64,000 bases of DNA from Tuctoria greenei (GCA_036927565.1 JAYESD010000008.1:23702100-23766099), one strand, 5' to 3'; positions 23,300 to 34,676 are shown, counted from the stretch's first letter. The notes: generated by a model from the letters alone, not told the origin. Program-made: numbers and translations.

Positions 23300-26200
23300 T
23301 CTACTTAGATTAATCGCGAAGACAATGGGGTGACATCGGCTCCTAAAACCGCAGAAGGTTCTCCAATGGATGAATCCTCAACTTCACTCAAGCGGAAACG
23401 AGGGCAACAAGGTCCCAATAAGGGTCCATTGGTCTGCATCATGTACATAACAAGGGTCGGTCCAGGTGGACCTCCCCAAGAACCACTGGATTCAGTTACC
23501 AAGTACCATAATGCATGCGGTTTTGTTGTTAGGGAGGTTGTGCCGATCACAACCGAGAATTGGAGGAAATTACCCGAGCAGACCAAGAATGAGTTGTGGG
23601 AAAGGATAAAGAAACAATTCAAGTTTTCGAAAGGCATGTAAGAAGCTGTAAAGAAAGCAACATTGGTATCTTGCGGCAAGAAGTTTCGTGGCTGGAAGAG
23701 TGAAATGAATGCTTATGTTAAGGCCGATAAGGTCCCTAGCCCGAGGAAGATGGGAAAAATCACACAAGCTCAATGGCAAGAGTTTGTTCGTCAAAAGAGC
23801 ACACCTGATGCTAAAGCTCTAAGTGCAACTAGGTCAGAGCTTGCAAAAAAGAACAAATACCATCATCTCTTGGGGTCTGCCGGATATGCTCCCAAAGTCC
23901 AGAAATGGAATAAGATATTAGACGAAATTACCAGTAAGGGCAATCCTCAACCATTAGAAGGGTGCGATGAGAGAACTCAACGGTGGGTCTTTGCTCGGTC
24001 ATGTTTGACCAGCGAGGGCAAACTTGAAAAACCCAACTCTGTGAATGAAGTAGAGGATAAAATGAAAGAAGTAATTGAAAAGCAACAGAAGGGTCTCTTC
24101 AAGTCGAAGAGGGAGAATGACCAACTTACCGCTATCTTAGGAAACCCTGAACACAGCGTATAGGTTCGAGCGGTCTCTTCTCAAATGTCTTGGCTAGATG
24201 GTTTCCCTAAAGATAAAGACACATATAGAAGACGTGAGAAGTTTAAGAAAACAATTGATGAAACGATTTCTCAAAAGGTTAAAGAAAATATGCAAGAAAT
24301 AATGGAACAACAAAGACAATCAGGACAATTAGTGGCACCGAGTATAGTGATGGTTCCGGTGCAAAAGGAGCAATTAGTATCTCCAACTGCCTACCCTAGC
24401 AGCGTTGGTTCTGTGCCAGGCTCAGGGTCAACCCATAAGTTCCCCGTCGATGATATTGCTAACGACAAATCTTGTCGTCTTCTTGTCCCGATAGGCAGAG
24501 CAGGGAACAAAACCAAACAGGTTGCCATTGCTATGGCAAAGCCTGATCGTGACTTCAACGGGAATCCTCTTCTGTTGTATTATGCTGTGGTGCAAGTTCT
24601 TCAGATCATTGATAATGATTATGAAGATTATGAAATAGACCACGTCACACCTGAGGGGATCGCGACTCTGGGGCAGGCTGTCAACCAATTAATCCTTTAG
24701 CACCAACGCGATATCGTGTTGGATGATGAGCCAATTTCTAGCCCTGTCGCATCTCGAAATACTGCAAACCCATCTTCTAAGGCAAAAGTGCATGAAGATC
24801 CACTCCCAGTCCAGGAAGATCCACTCCCCCTATGTCTCAGCAAGGATGATATCCAAGAGCAACAAGTTGGACAACAACTTCAAGTAGTACCAGAGCAAGT
24901 TGTTGCTAGTAAAGAGCAACCAGTTGAGCAACAGCTTGAAGTAGTACTAGAGCCAGCTGCTGGGAGTAAAGAGCAATCAGTTGAACAACAGGTTCAACAA
25001 CAAGCCAGTGTCCAACTTCCGACGGCTACACCTCGATCATCAGTGCCTATAAAAGTTACCTCATACAAAAATAAGAAACCTTCATCAGAAGTGTCAAAAT
25101 ATTTGGAAACTATGAAAGAAAATATTATAAAATCGAGTGCATCTCGTTCTTCTCATGAGCCATTATTAGGAGATATCGAGGAGTGGGAAGAAGACGGTGT
25201 CATGTATAATCGGCGGACGGCTTTAGTTAAACCAGGAGTTCCAGTATACAAGCTTGAGGATGTTCCTCCTGAATTTGACAATGGGAAGCCATTCATGACA
25301 TCCATACAACTTATCAAACAACCCGTCCCGCTCAGAAGAATGCATGAGTGGTACATCCTTGCCAACACAAAATATGGTCTTTCTTGCGTCACATTTTGTA
25401 TTCCAAAAGAAGTATTCTGGAGCACTGGAGAAGATAAACGAGTCATTTTATTTGAAGAGCTGCATCCCCTTTTCCATCGGGGCATGCTCAAAATCAACCT
25501 GCTGCTCGTTTGGTGCTTGTAAGTGCCTCTAATATTTTGTATTTGCTTTTCTTACTATACACATACGCATTTCATGATATTATAACGATTCTGGACTTCT
25601 TCAATAGGATGCAATACATGGATAATGAAAAGTTGGAGCGCAAGACAGGTATCCTTGACCCTACTAGGATTGCAAAGGCGCTATTCAACGTCAAGGCAGA
25701 TTGAGACTCAGCAATGTTCAAGCACATGAAAAAAAGATTTTGAAAAAGCAATCTCAAAACTTAAGAAGGATAAAAGGACAGAAGTTGCAGCTTACATAGG
25801 ACATGCGATGTTTAACTTTGTCAGAGACGACAAGGACCTTGTAAAGGCTCTGTACCACTTCGAGTAAGTTCGACACATGGCATTGAAATAGCAATTATTG
25901 GTAATTGTTAACACGTGTGTTTGTATGTTTGCAGTGATCACTACATAATGATCTTCATCAAGCCAACGCAGGGAATGACAATAGTCTTGGACTCAGCCGA
26001 TTTCCCACTAGATCGTTACAAAGATTTCCTTTCCATTTTGAAACTGTACGTTTATTCAATAATTTTTATTTACACACATTTAGAATGTGTTGACAAGTTT
26101 TATATGACATTTCTTGTATTACAACGCTTGGCGATTTTACGCGGAACGTCTTGGCGGTGAGAGACCTTCCAATACGAATGCATTGGACATTAAAACGTAT

Positions 26201-26763
26201 TATGCTTGTATGAAGCAACCTGTTGGGAGTGTCTTATGCGGGTATTATGTATGCGAGCATCTTCGGACCGCCGGCGTATATAGAGTGAATTGTGAGGATG
26301 TAAGTTATCCTTAATGTCGATACCTTATTTTCTAACTTTTGAGTTTCATTTTCATTGTAACTATCATAATTTAATACTTATATTCTCTGCTGTTCAATAT
26401 TACCAGAAACATTATTTTCATATTTTGATTCCAACTTCAAAATTCAATTTCTCATAGTACAACTGCTCCAAAAATACCAAATAAATTCCTGTATACTCTC
26501 ACTTTGACCTATACTTTGAGATTGTTCAAACCAACACATTCTAAACCTTGTTATGTGTTATATTATAGCACACAAAGAATCTGAACGAAGAATGGCCGGT
26601 TTGTAGAAGTATTACTAGTGGAGGAGCCGACGGGATTGCTGCTGAACTCTGTCAATTCATTCGTCGCGAAATTTTGCACAAAAGAGGGGACTTCTTTGAT
26701 GAGAATGGTGCAGTAGTTGATGTGCTAGAACTTTGCGACTATACCAATAGAAACAGTTTTTAG

Positions 26764-26939
26764 TAAAAACTTGTAAACTATGAGATGAATTGTATGTGTA
26801 AGTTGTACATATGTATATTGTTTTAGTGAAATTGACTTCTGTGATGATAATATTGTTGACTTTTGTTCTGTGATGATATTGTTGATTTTTGTTCTGTGAT
26901 TATATTGAATTGACCTGGAAATTAGAAATAACAGCAGTA
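26764..26939 (+). other. 3' untranslated region of the CACTA second gene
   Basis: This AT-rich stretch after the terminal TAG codon contains TTCTGTGATGATAATATTG duplications and leads into the subterminal repeats. No separate gene is visible. Confidence 0.5.
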
Positions 26940-27428
26940 GTACTGCATAGGTTATACCTTATCACAGGCGGTTATTAACCAACGGCTAGGCATGCCTGTG
27001 AAAAACAATTATCACAGGCGGCTAGATACAGGTAAAAACCATATGTGATAACCTAATTATCACAGGCGGTTACTGTTATGGTAGAAACCGGCTGTGGTAA
27101 AAGGTCTTCACAGGCGGCTTGATGTAGGTCAACATCCGCCTGTGATAACACCATTATCACATACGGTTAAATATGCTGCAAGACCCGCCTGTGATAAGAC
27201 AATTATCACAGACTGATATATATGCTGCACGACCCACCTGTGATAACTTATCTTCACAGGCGGCTAGCATAAGTAAAAACTGCTTGTGATAATTTTTCTT
27301 CACAGGCGGTATCACTTCACCGCCTGTGAAATTGCAGATTATCACAGGCTCTTCGTTTCAGGCGGTTTTAAAAACCGCGTGTGATAATAGGTTTCGAGCC
27401 GCCTACGATAAAGCTTATTGTAGTAGTG
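26940..27428. repeat. Right subterminal and terminal repeats of the CACTA element
   Basis: About a dozen units of TTATCACAGGCGG and its complement alternate through this region, ending in AAAGCTTATTGTAGTAGTG. Repeat density is higher than at the left end. Confidence 0.9.
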
Positions 27429-27431
27429 AGT
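27429..27431. repeat. Right target-site duplication (AGT) of the large CACTA element
   Basis: AGT matches the left copy at 9-11. The flank continues AAGCCTTAGGAG, which matches an unoccupied inverted copy near 28925-28950. Confidence 0.92.
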
Positions 27432-28506
27432 AAGCCTTAGGAGAAAACAAATCATACTTTTGATTATTATTTGTGCAAGTGTGATAGAATATTTCTGAAG
27501 TGGATTTGTATTTTGAGATGACTCCTATTTGAGTAGATTCTCTTAATTGCAGGGATGAAACATGGCTACTTTTTTCTCATGCTTATGATGTAAGCATGCA
27601 TTTTTTTTCTCGTGCTTATAATGTAAGCATGCTTTTTCTTTTTCCTTTTTCTTGTAGCCATGTCTTCTACTCCATTTTTATGCAATAAATGCGCGAAGAG
27701 AGTACTAAGCATGAAAGACATGGAATTTCTCTTTTATTGTGTAATGATCATATGAAGGAGCTTTGCTAACTTCTAGTGTAGAAGTTTAGCATGTGCCCAT
27801 GCAATCTCGATCTTAAAAGTATAAAAAGATTCTCACCTAGGTCTATACTAGTTTGACTAGGCTCACTGTGAAGGCAAATAGCATATGCAGAAGGTTTATC
27901 TAATTCAAATCATCACATGTCTTTGGTAGGAATTTCTATCAAATGAGGAACTCCCATTTTAAATTTTCTCCATGAAATCAAGTTTCACTTTCAACTAGGA
28001 TATTAGCAGCTCTTATCACTATATCATATCCTACAACAACCTAGAATTGGACATAGCTTTTGCTATCCACAATTCCAAGTTTCAGGCAAGAATATTCTAA
28101 ACCAATAAACCCAATACCTAAAGAATACTAAGTTGTATGCAAGGGACTAGAGAAAATAAAACAGAGCAACTATTCATCATTTCAACTTATGCAAAGTAAA
28201 AATATTCTTACCGCACATCTTTTATTTTATTAACCTAACCTATACTATATTATTATTTTATGTATATATTTATTATTATTATTATTATTAATATGACACT
28301 TAAGAACTGTCAACAAACTCCCTCATACTTAGTCCTTTGCTCGTCCTTGAGTGAAGGCAAGCAGAACTAAGTGTTGTCATAAATTTGCTATAAGTTTCAA
28401 AAATGAGGATACGAGATATTTCAACTCATACCTCAATTTATGAATTCCCTTTGTAGAATGTGGCTACCACTTCAATCTTGAGTGTTTGAAGAGTGGAATG
28501 GTTGGA
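27432..28506 (-). mobile_element. Degenerate LTR retrotransposon fragment (family X), minus orientation
   Basis: The stretch 27429-27800 is the reverse complement of about 28620-28950 with many differences. At 28313 the minus strand changes from GTATGAGGGAGTT to TGTTGACAG, the same junction of an internal end with an LTR start that is seen on the plus strand at 29375/29376. No coding region remains. An (AAT)n run is at about 28270-28292. Confidence 0.55.
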
Positions 28507-28608
28507 AGAAAATTGCATATTATCACAAGATATTTGTTTCGGGCGGTTTTGAAAACCGCGTGTGATAATACATTTGGAGCCGCCTGAGATGAAGCTTATT
28601 GTAGTAGT
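28507..28608. mobile_element. Detached copy of a CACTA right terminus
   Basis: This 100-bp piece matches about 27330-27428: both contain GGCGGTTTT-AAAACCGCGTGTGATAATA, a GAGCCGCCT unit and GCTTATTGTAGTAGT. The last base of the terminus is altered and no left terminus is nearby, so it is a solo end or rearrangement product. Confidence 0.75.
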
Positions 28609-29375
28609 ATCACATGCACATGCTAAACTTCTACACTAGAAGTTAGCAAATTCCTATCAGACCACTCCACCATAAAGAGACACTCCATATTTCTTATGCC
28701 TAGTACTCTCTTCAAGTTTATTTGAAAAAAGGAGTACAAGGCATGGCTGCAAGAAAAAGAAAATGCATGCTCACATAACACGAGCATGAGAAAAAAGAGA
28801 AATATGTGTCATACTTTATTGTTGCAATAAAGAGGATTCACACAAAAAAGAGTCATCTTCAAATTCCACTTTCACTCCATCACACATGCACAATCTTGAT
28901 CATAAGTATCTCTTATTTTCTCATAAGGCTTACTCTTTTGACTTAGCAAAATACGTGTTGCAAACATGCCTAGTCTTGCTTAATACCAAGCTCCACAATA
29001 GCCATATTTAGATGTAGGAGAAGAAAGCCATTGTTCTAGTGAGGAAAATTCCAGTTAAACAAAGGAGTGATTGAGAGTATCATTTGAGGAACTTGAAATT
29101 AAATACCATTTGAAACTCTTTGGAATTCAAGTGGAACTTAGACATTAGGTGATGCATGCTCAATTTGTTGTTCTATCTTTCGACCACCCAAGAAGGAGAG
29201 AAGGCATAAGCTCCATAATGACTAAGGAAAAAGGTGAAGTATCATAGCGATTTTGTTCAATACAATATAGAATATTTTGTTGTGCACTTGGTAATTTTGA
29301 AAAGTAGAACATTGTAGCAACTCCTGATCAACAACCTAAGTTTCCATCTTTGCTTTGGGTAAGCTTGAGGGAGTT
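28609..29375 (+). mobile_element. Internal 3' part of a degenerate LTR retrotransposon (family X)
   Basis: The region ends GCTTGAGGGAGTT immediately before TGTTGACAG, which looks like a polypurine tract followed by an LTR start. It includes the unoccupied version of the large CACTA target site at about 28925-28950 (reverse strand). No protein signature is seen. Confidence 0.5.
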
Positions 29376-29872
29376 TGTTGACAGTCATTGCATATCATCT
29401 TCGATCGTTAATATAACTTAATTATGTGAAGGAATAAATATTACTTGCACACACAACTTTTGTATTTAACATAATTCCACTTGTACTTGGAGAAATAGTG
29501 CATGCAGTATTCTATTGCAGAAATGAGAATAATAGTGAGGAGCAATCCTAAAAAGTCACATCTCAGCCAATCAGACATGGGCACATGGCATCCCATGGAT
29601 CAACTAGCCCACTTATAGGGGTATTTGAGAGAACCCAATGGTGTAGCACCTGTAATGGTTTTAAGGCTCATATGTCAATCACTCGGAGGAAGCACACCAC
29701 AGAAGGGGTCAGGACCAAGTCGTCAAGTTCCCTAGTTTGTCGACTCGTTCCTAACGCCAAACATGGTCAATCAACGTGTAGTGCTCTCCCGTGACTTCCT
29801 AAAGGCAGCAATCACCGATTTGCACGCTAGTTGTGGCGGGAACGGACTGAACTCCGTGTATAAATAGGCCCC

Positions 29873-30887
29873 TGTCGAAGCATTTCAACGACACTTCCCC
29901 CAGACCTGCTAAGGAGCAGCCCGCAAAGGTTCTTTTTAGGAGGGGGCGAATTTCTTGGAACTACGATCTAGATGAACACGAAAGAATTACGTGGTTCGGA
30001 CCGCTGGGAGGCGTAATACCCTACATTCATGGGGGGTTGTGTTGTATTGTATGAGCGAGGTGTGAGAGAGCCTTTCTCCCTGTCGTGGCTGCCTGGTCCT
30101 TTTATAGGTGAAAGCCAACAAATTACATTATAACTAGGGCCCGACAGGTGGCCCTAGGTTAATTAGTCGTAAAAGTGTATTAACATTCCTTAATGACACA
30201 TTAATGACGCTCGATGGTGCACTAACATATCCTGATGGCACATTAATGGTCTTGATGTTCTTCATGGTGTATTAATGTGTCTTGATGACACATTAATGGT
30301 GTCTTGAAGTCGCGTTCTTGATGACACACTAATGCTATCTTGACTGCACACGTCGTCTTCATGATCTGCGGGACGCGTGGCAGCATCGGACCTTTCCTCA
30401 GTGGAGAGGTTATGTCCAGAGCCGCGGAGCACGTGGTAGCACCAGAGCCACCCTCAGCAGGGAGGCAGGTCTGGAGCTACAGGACACGTGGCAGCACCGG
30501 AGATCCGGAGCTGCGAAGCACGTGGCAACAATAGAGCCACCCTCAGCAGGGAGGCATGTCCGGAGCTACGGGACACGTGGCAGCACCGGAGCCACCCTTA
30601 GTAGGGAGGCAGGTTCGAAGCTACAGACACGTGGCAGCACCGGAGCCACCCTTGGCAGGGAGGCAGGTTCGGATCTACGGACACATGGCAGCACCGGAGC
30701 CACCCTTGGCAGGGAGGCAGGTCTGGAGCTACAGATATGTGGCACCACCGGAGCCACCTATAGTAGGGAGGCAAGTTCGGAGTTGTGGGACAAGTGGTAG
30801 CTTCTGGGTACTTACCCTCTTGGGAGGTGGAACCCATCGTCTTGTCTTCCTTGTATGCGGGGGTACCCGGTATGCAGGGTATTGACA
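29873..30887 (-). repeat. Left LTR of the small non-coding element, with ~65-bp tandem repeats
   Basis: The LTR is 1015 bp. From about 30425 to 30800 it contains roughly six tandem units with GTGGCAGCACCGGAGCCACC and CAGGGAGGCAGG. Several units start with CACGTGG, a G-box-like core. The repeats make long but meaningless open frames on both strands. Confidence 0.85.
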
Positions 30888-32442
30888 GTGGCCCTCATGC
30901 CCACCTCGGGAGAGGCGATGATCCTGGAGGTGGGACCACCATCATTAATGTTAAGAACATCAACATCGGTCTCCCCTGAGAGGTGTCGGTGTCAGAGCTT
31001 GAGGTCCGACAGCGGAGCTTGGTGAAGGTTCGGGAGCTTCCACCATCGATGCTAAGAACGTAAATGGCGGGCCCCCTTGGAAGGTGTCAGTGCTGGAGGT
31101 TGAGGTCCGACGGCAGAGCCCGAAGAAGGGTGAAGTACTGCACAAGAGTGTCAACAAAAATGTAATAGTGCTCATTGGTTGCAATCTTCCTGCCCTCAGT
31201 TTTGTTGTGGCTTACGGTCCTTAGCCGGGCTACGGGGCCTGAGTAATTCAATGCGATAGTATTCGGGTACTAGTTGCCGCCTCACCCAGGAACGTGTGCT
31301 GTCCAGACCCGCCTTACATGGACACAATACCAGAATAGGTATAGTGGCGTACTTAGGGTGCTGGACCAGGCTAAGTCTTTAGCTGACTCCGGATCTGTCA
31401 TTGGCGTTGGTATTCAGGCGAGTAGTCCATTCAGCGGGCACGAGATCCCAAATGAGAAAACTACCAGAAATATCCAAACACATCACAGGTACTATATGTT
31501 GTCCGTCTGTAGCAGGATAGCACAACTCCCACCGTGCGCAAACAGAAAGATGTAACAGAGCGAAAAAGGGAATAATATGCATAATATTTAAACATAATTA
31601 TGTGAACATGGTGACAGTATCCGAATTTCAGTTATTGCTTTGTCCAGGGGCATGTGCCTTTCTGTCCCTAGTTCTGAACCGCAGTGCTGGGGAGGAAGAG
31701 TGCGCTGGCTTAGGGTCACAGAGCCTGACTTTGGGTGCAAGACCAGGCTAAGCAGGCTGCACACTCTTGATCTGTCGCGTACATTGGTCTTTTGAGGGTC
31801 ATTAGGCCCCCAGTACTCAGCCTCAGCATTAGAAAGGTAGAGTGTGCATACTTAGGGTGCAGGACCAGGCCAAGCAGGTAGCACACTCCGACCTCCAATA
31901 TTCAGCTGCAAGAAAGGTAGAGTGCGCATACTTAGGGTGTAGGATCAGGCTAAGCAGACAACGCACTCCGGACCCTCTATTGGCATTAGCTTTTCATGAA
32001 AGTGACCGTTCAGCACCATGAGATTCCAAACAGGAAAATAACCAAGGAGATCGGATACATCATAGGTACTTGGTGGCGTCATTGTTGTCGTGGTCGCAGG
32101 TAGTCGTCGCGTGGTGGCGGAAGTAGCCATGAGGCAAAATGTACAGGCTTAGGGTCATAGGGCACCGGCTCAGGGTGCAAGACCAGGCTAAGCAGGTTGT
32201 ACATTTTGGACCTCCCACTGGCGGCGGTGGCGGTAGAAAGCCGTTGAGTGGTGACAACAGTAGCCACCGGAACATGAAGCGCGTGTTCGCCGGGTCAGCC
32301 CGCTATGAAACGGGAAGTGGCGCCGTCTTCCCTGCTCCCTTCATGGCGCGAGGGTCGAGAAGATCCGGCGATGGACTAAAGATTCACTATGGAGGTTCGG
32401 CTCGTCGATCCAAAAAAGTGCCCCCTACCTGGCGCGCAAAAA
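30888..32442. other. Interior of the small LTR element: no coding region, imperfect direct repeats
   Basis: A ~100-bp imperfect direct repeat covers about 30930-31110 (both copies contain GAGGTCCGAC). Further right are four units built on CTTAGGGTGCAGGACCAGG and GCTAAGCAGG with inverted arms. No retrotransposon protein motif is present. Confidence 0.7.
31697..32208. repeat. Four hairpin units with conserved core and covarying arms
   Basis: Units lie at 31697-31767, 31840-31888, 31920-31968 and 32135-32208. Each has a core related to CTTAGGGTG...GACCAGGCTAAGCAGG bounded by inverted arms. The arm pairs are AGAGTGCGC/GCACACTCT (one mismatch), GAGTGTGC/GCACACTC, GAGTGCG/CGCACTC and CAAAATGTACA/TGTACATTTTG. 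The arm sequences differ between units but pairing is kept. Inside, CTTAG and CTAAG can form a second stem. Confidence 0.75.
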
Positions 32443-33402
32443 TGTCAAAGTGTTTCAAGGACACTTCCCCCAGACCTACTAAGGAGCAGCCCGCGGAGGT
32501 TCTTTTTAGAAGGGGGCAAATTTCTTGGAACTACGAGCTAGATGAACACGAAAGATTTATGTGATTCAGGCTGCCGAGAGGCTTAATACCCTACATCCAC
32601 AGGAGGTTGTGTTGTATTGTATGAGCGAGGTGTGAGAGAGCCTTCCACCCTATCATGGCTGTCTGGTCCTTTTATAGGTGAAGGCCAACAGCTTACATTA
32701 TAACCGGGGCCCGACAGTTGGCTCTGGGTTAATTAGTCATAAAAGTGTGTTAACATGCCTTAATGACATTTTAATGGCGCTTGATGGTGCACTAACATGT
32801 CCTGATGACACGTTAATGGTCTTGATGGGACTTCATGGTGTATTAATGTGTCTTGATTACACATTAATGGTGTCTTGAAATCGCGTTCTTGATGACGCAC
32901 TAATTCTGTCTTGAGTGCACATGTCGTCTTCATGATCCGCGAGAGGCATGGCAGCACTTGACCTTTCCTCAGCAGGGAGGTTAGGTCCGGAGCCGCGGAG
33001 CATGTGGCAACACCAGAGCCACCCTCAGAAGGGAGGGAGTTCTGGAGCTACGGGACACGTGGCAGCACCGGAAGTTCAGAGCTTCGGAGCACGTGGTAGC
33101 ACCAGAGCCACCCTCAGCAAGGAGGCAGGTCCGGAGCTACGGTACATGTGGCAGCACCAGAGCCACCCTTGTAGGGAGGCTGGTCCGAAGCTACAGACAC
33201 GTGGCAGCACTAGAGCCACCTTTGGCAGTGAGGCAGGTCCGGAGCTACGGACATGTGGCAGCACCGGAGCCACCCTTAGTAGGGAGGCAAGTCTGGAGCT
33301 GCGGGACATGTGGTAGCTTCTGGGTACTTCCCCTCTTGGTAGGTGGAACCAACGTCTTGTCTTCCTTGTATGAGGGGATACTTGGTCTGCAGGGTATCGA
33401 CA
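32443..33402 (-). repeat. Right LTR of the small non-coding element
   Basis: The LTR is 960 bp and matches the left LTR along its length (shared GACACTTCCCCCAGACCT, GGTGTGAGAGAGCC). The ~65-bp tandem repeats at about 32995-33325 have one fewer or shortened unit, which explains most of the length difference. Confidence 0.85.
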
Positions 33403-34289
33403 ACCCCCCATCCCTCACTTCATAGCATAGACAACTTGATCATCATTCTCTTGTATACACACTTTTTCAAGTCCTTAGTGGTGTTTAAGTTGTAGGGAGG
33501 AGTCTCTAGTTCATTTTGGAAAAGGTATGGTTCATGTTTCTTTTCCTTTCCTTATTACTTTATTCGTATTTATATTATTAGTCTTCTCTTATTTATATTT
33601 TTGGATGAAGCGTTTCTTGTTTGATTGTCGAATCCTAGCATGTTGTAGGGTTTAGTTGTTCTTATGATAGTATAGTAACCATGTTATTATGTTATCATAA
33701 AAACCATAAGCCTCCACTATAGTCTAGTTAGGTATAACATCAATATGTTAATATGAATAACATAATGTTTGGTTCCAACATTGGTTCAACAATGTTTAGG
33801 TTAGCCATTACCTTAGGATGGATTTTGTATTGCAACTCTTAAGTTATTTACTTAGCATGCAAACATGGTGCTTAGATAGTTAAGTATGTCTCGTAGACCC
33901 ATGAGTTGTAGGAGTAGGCGGCATGTAGTGATTGTCATGTTCGTTCTTTGTAATACCCCACATTCAGCTATGCCACAAGCTTTCAATGGGAATCTCTAAT
34001 ATTGCCAGAGGTAAACCGAGCTTGATTTGTTAGACCACTAAGTCCTAGTATTCACCTCTAACATAGTCACATGTACATTATTAGGATATGCATACACTAC
34101 AGGAATCGATTAATAGGCCGTCAGCCATATGACCATCGGTTGGCAACAGTATCTGACACATATAACTTAAAAATGTCGGAGAATCGACCATCTTATTTGA
34201 CGGTCTTTATTCGACTTATTTATCAGTTAGAGCTGTCGAACCCGATGGCTCTAACGTTTCAAACCGTCGATCATTGTGCACCGTCGCTC

Positions 34290-34676
34290 TTAGTCCATTT
34301 TCGCAATTATGACCATCTCCACCACCTTCGGCGGTGACCACTCTTCATACTCTCTAGCAACATCCGCTAATATCTCATCCATCCAATCTTCATCCTCGTT
34401 TTCGTGTAACTCACTTTCATGATCCATCTCCCCATGCTCGTGCCACACTAAGTAGTCGAGCATAAATTTGTGCTTGCAAAGGTGCACCTCAATTTCAAAC
34501 TTATACAGACGTCGACGATTACGACACTTGGTACACAGACACTTCGCAATGCAAGCACCAGTAGCAAAGGCTTGCTTAATGAAAACATCCGCGATACGAG
34601 CCCATTCCGTAGTGTGCGCACTAGTTGAACTCCAACCAGCATACATCGTGTTACGATCGTCACTCATTTTCAGCAT
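34290..34676 (-). pseudogene. Transposase-associated domain remnant of a TNP2 gene
   Basis: Of the 128-residue open frame, the part after MSDDRNTMYAGWSS carries the transposase-associated signature: a Cys-rich CIAKCLCTKCRNR motif, a VHLCKHKF block, and YLVWHEHGE. This domain normally forms the N-terminus of TNP2-type transposases. The Tnp2 core is missing downstream, so this is a leftover of an internal deletion. The GC-rich block upstream (35700-36060) is probably the old untranslated leader. Confidence 0.75.

Larger units (their letters stand above)
12606..23308 (+). other. Intron of the CACTA second gene, originally about 85 nt, now split by a 10.6-kb retrotransposon
   Basis: The donor GTATGG is at 12606 and the acceptor CTACTTAG ends at 23308. 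Removing the element and one TCTAC leaves an intron of about 85 nt with a pyrimidine-rich end (TTCTTTTCTACTTAG). The exons on both sides join in phase 0, which supports this reading. Confidence 0.8.
12435..26763 (+). pseudogene. CACTA second gene: Transposase_24-like protein with C-terminal Ulp1-like (C48) domain, several stops
   Basis: I read exons at 12435-12605, 23309-25518, 25608-25863, 25935-26045, about 26115-26299 and 26569-26763, mostly with GT/AG borders. The first exon (57 codons, Ser-rich, from MESPKKIGPG) joins the second in frame once a retrotransposon-split intron is removed. The second exon carries a plant Transposase_24-type region (NELWERIKKQF, KFRGWKSEMN, NKYHHLLGSAGYAP) and a Gln/Glu-rich linker. 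The C-terminal exons form a Ulp1-like peptidase: HYIMIFIKP, VLDSADFP and [16 protein letters not shown] give candidate catalytic His, Asp, Gln and Cys. In-frame stops lie at about 23639, 24161, 24698 and 25702, a one-base insertion is at about 25735, and no clear acceptor precedes the 26115 exon. The role of such proteins in CACTA biology is not settled; DNA binding and SUMO-protease activity are inferences from the family. Confidence 0.85.
12..27428. mobile_element. Complete 27.4-kb CACTA (En/Spm superfamily) transposon with nested insertions
   Basis: The element begins CACTACTACAAAAAGC and ends GCTTATTGTAGTAGTG, so the termini are inverted repeats, and both ends are flanked by AGT. Both ends carry subterminal repeats built on CACAGGCGGTT and its complement. 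Inside are a TNP2-type transposase on the minus strand and a Transposase_24/Ulp1-like gene on the plus strand, diverging from a central promoter array. About 10.6 kb of the length is a Ty3/gypsy element inserted later, so the original element was about 16.8 kb. Both genes contain stops or frameshifts, so this copy is unlikely to be autonomous now, although intact ends could still be mobilised by transposase supplied elsewhere. Confidence 0.93.
29873..33402 (-). mobile_element. Small non-coding LTR retrotransposon (3.5 kb)
   Basis: Two long direct repeats (29873-30887 and 32443-33402) begin TGTC and end GACA. The flanks GCCCC and ACCCC fit a 5-bp target duplication with one change. The 1.55-kb interior has no gag or pol. 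On the minus strand GCGCGCCAGGTAGGGGGCAC follows the right LTR after a short T-run and is a plausible primer-binding site, which suggests minus orientation. Direct repeats and hairpins in the interior (see separate entries) are its main content. It is probably mobilised by a coding relative, possibly of the Tat group; that is an inference. Confidence 0.8.

Noticed and set aside
30522..30885. Open frames with repeated Pro/Ala/Val/Gln pattern on both strands
   Set aside because: They are translations of the ~65-bp LTR tandem repeats. Frames are open on both strands and in several phases.
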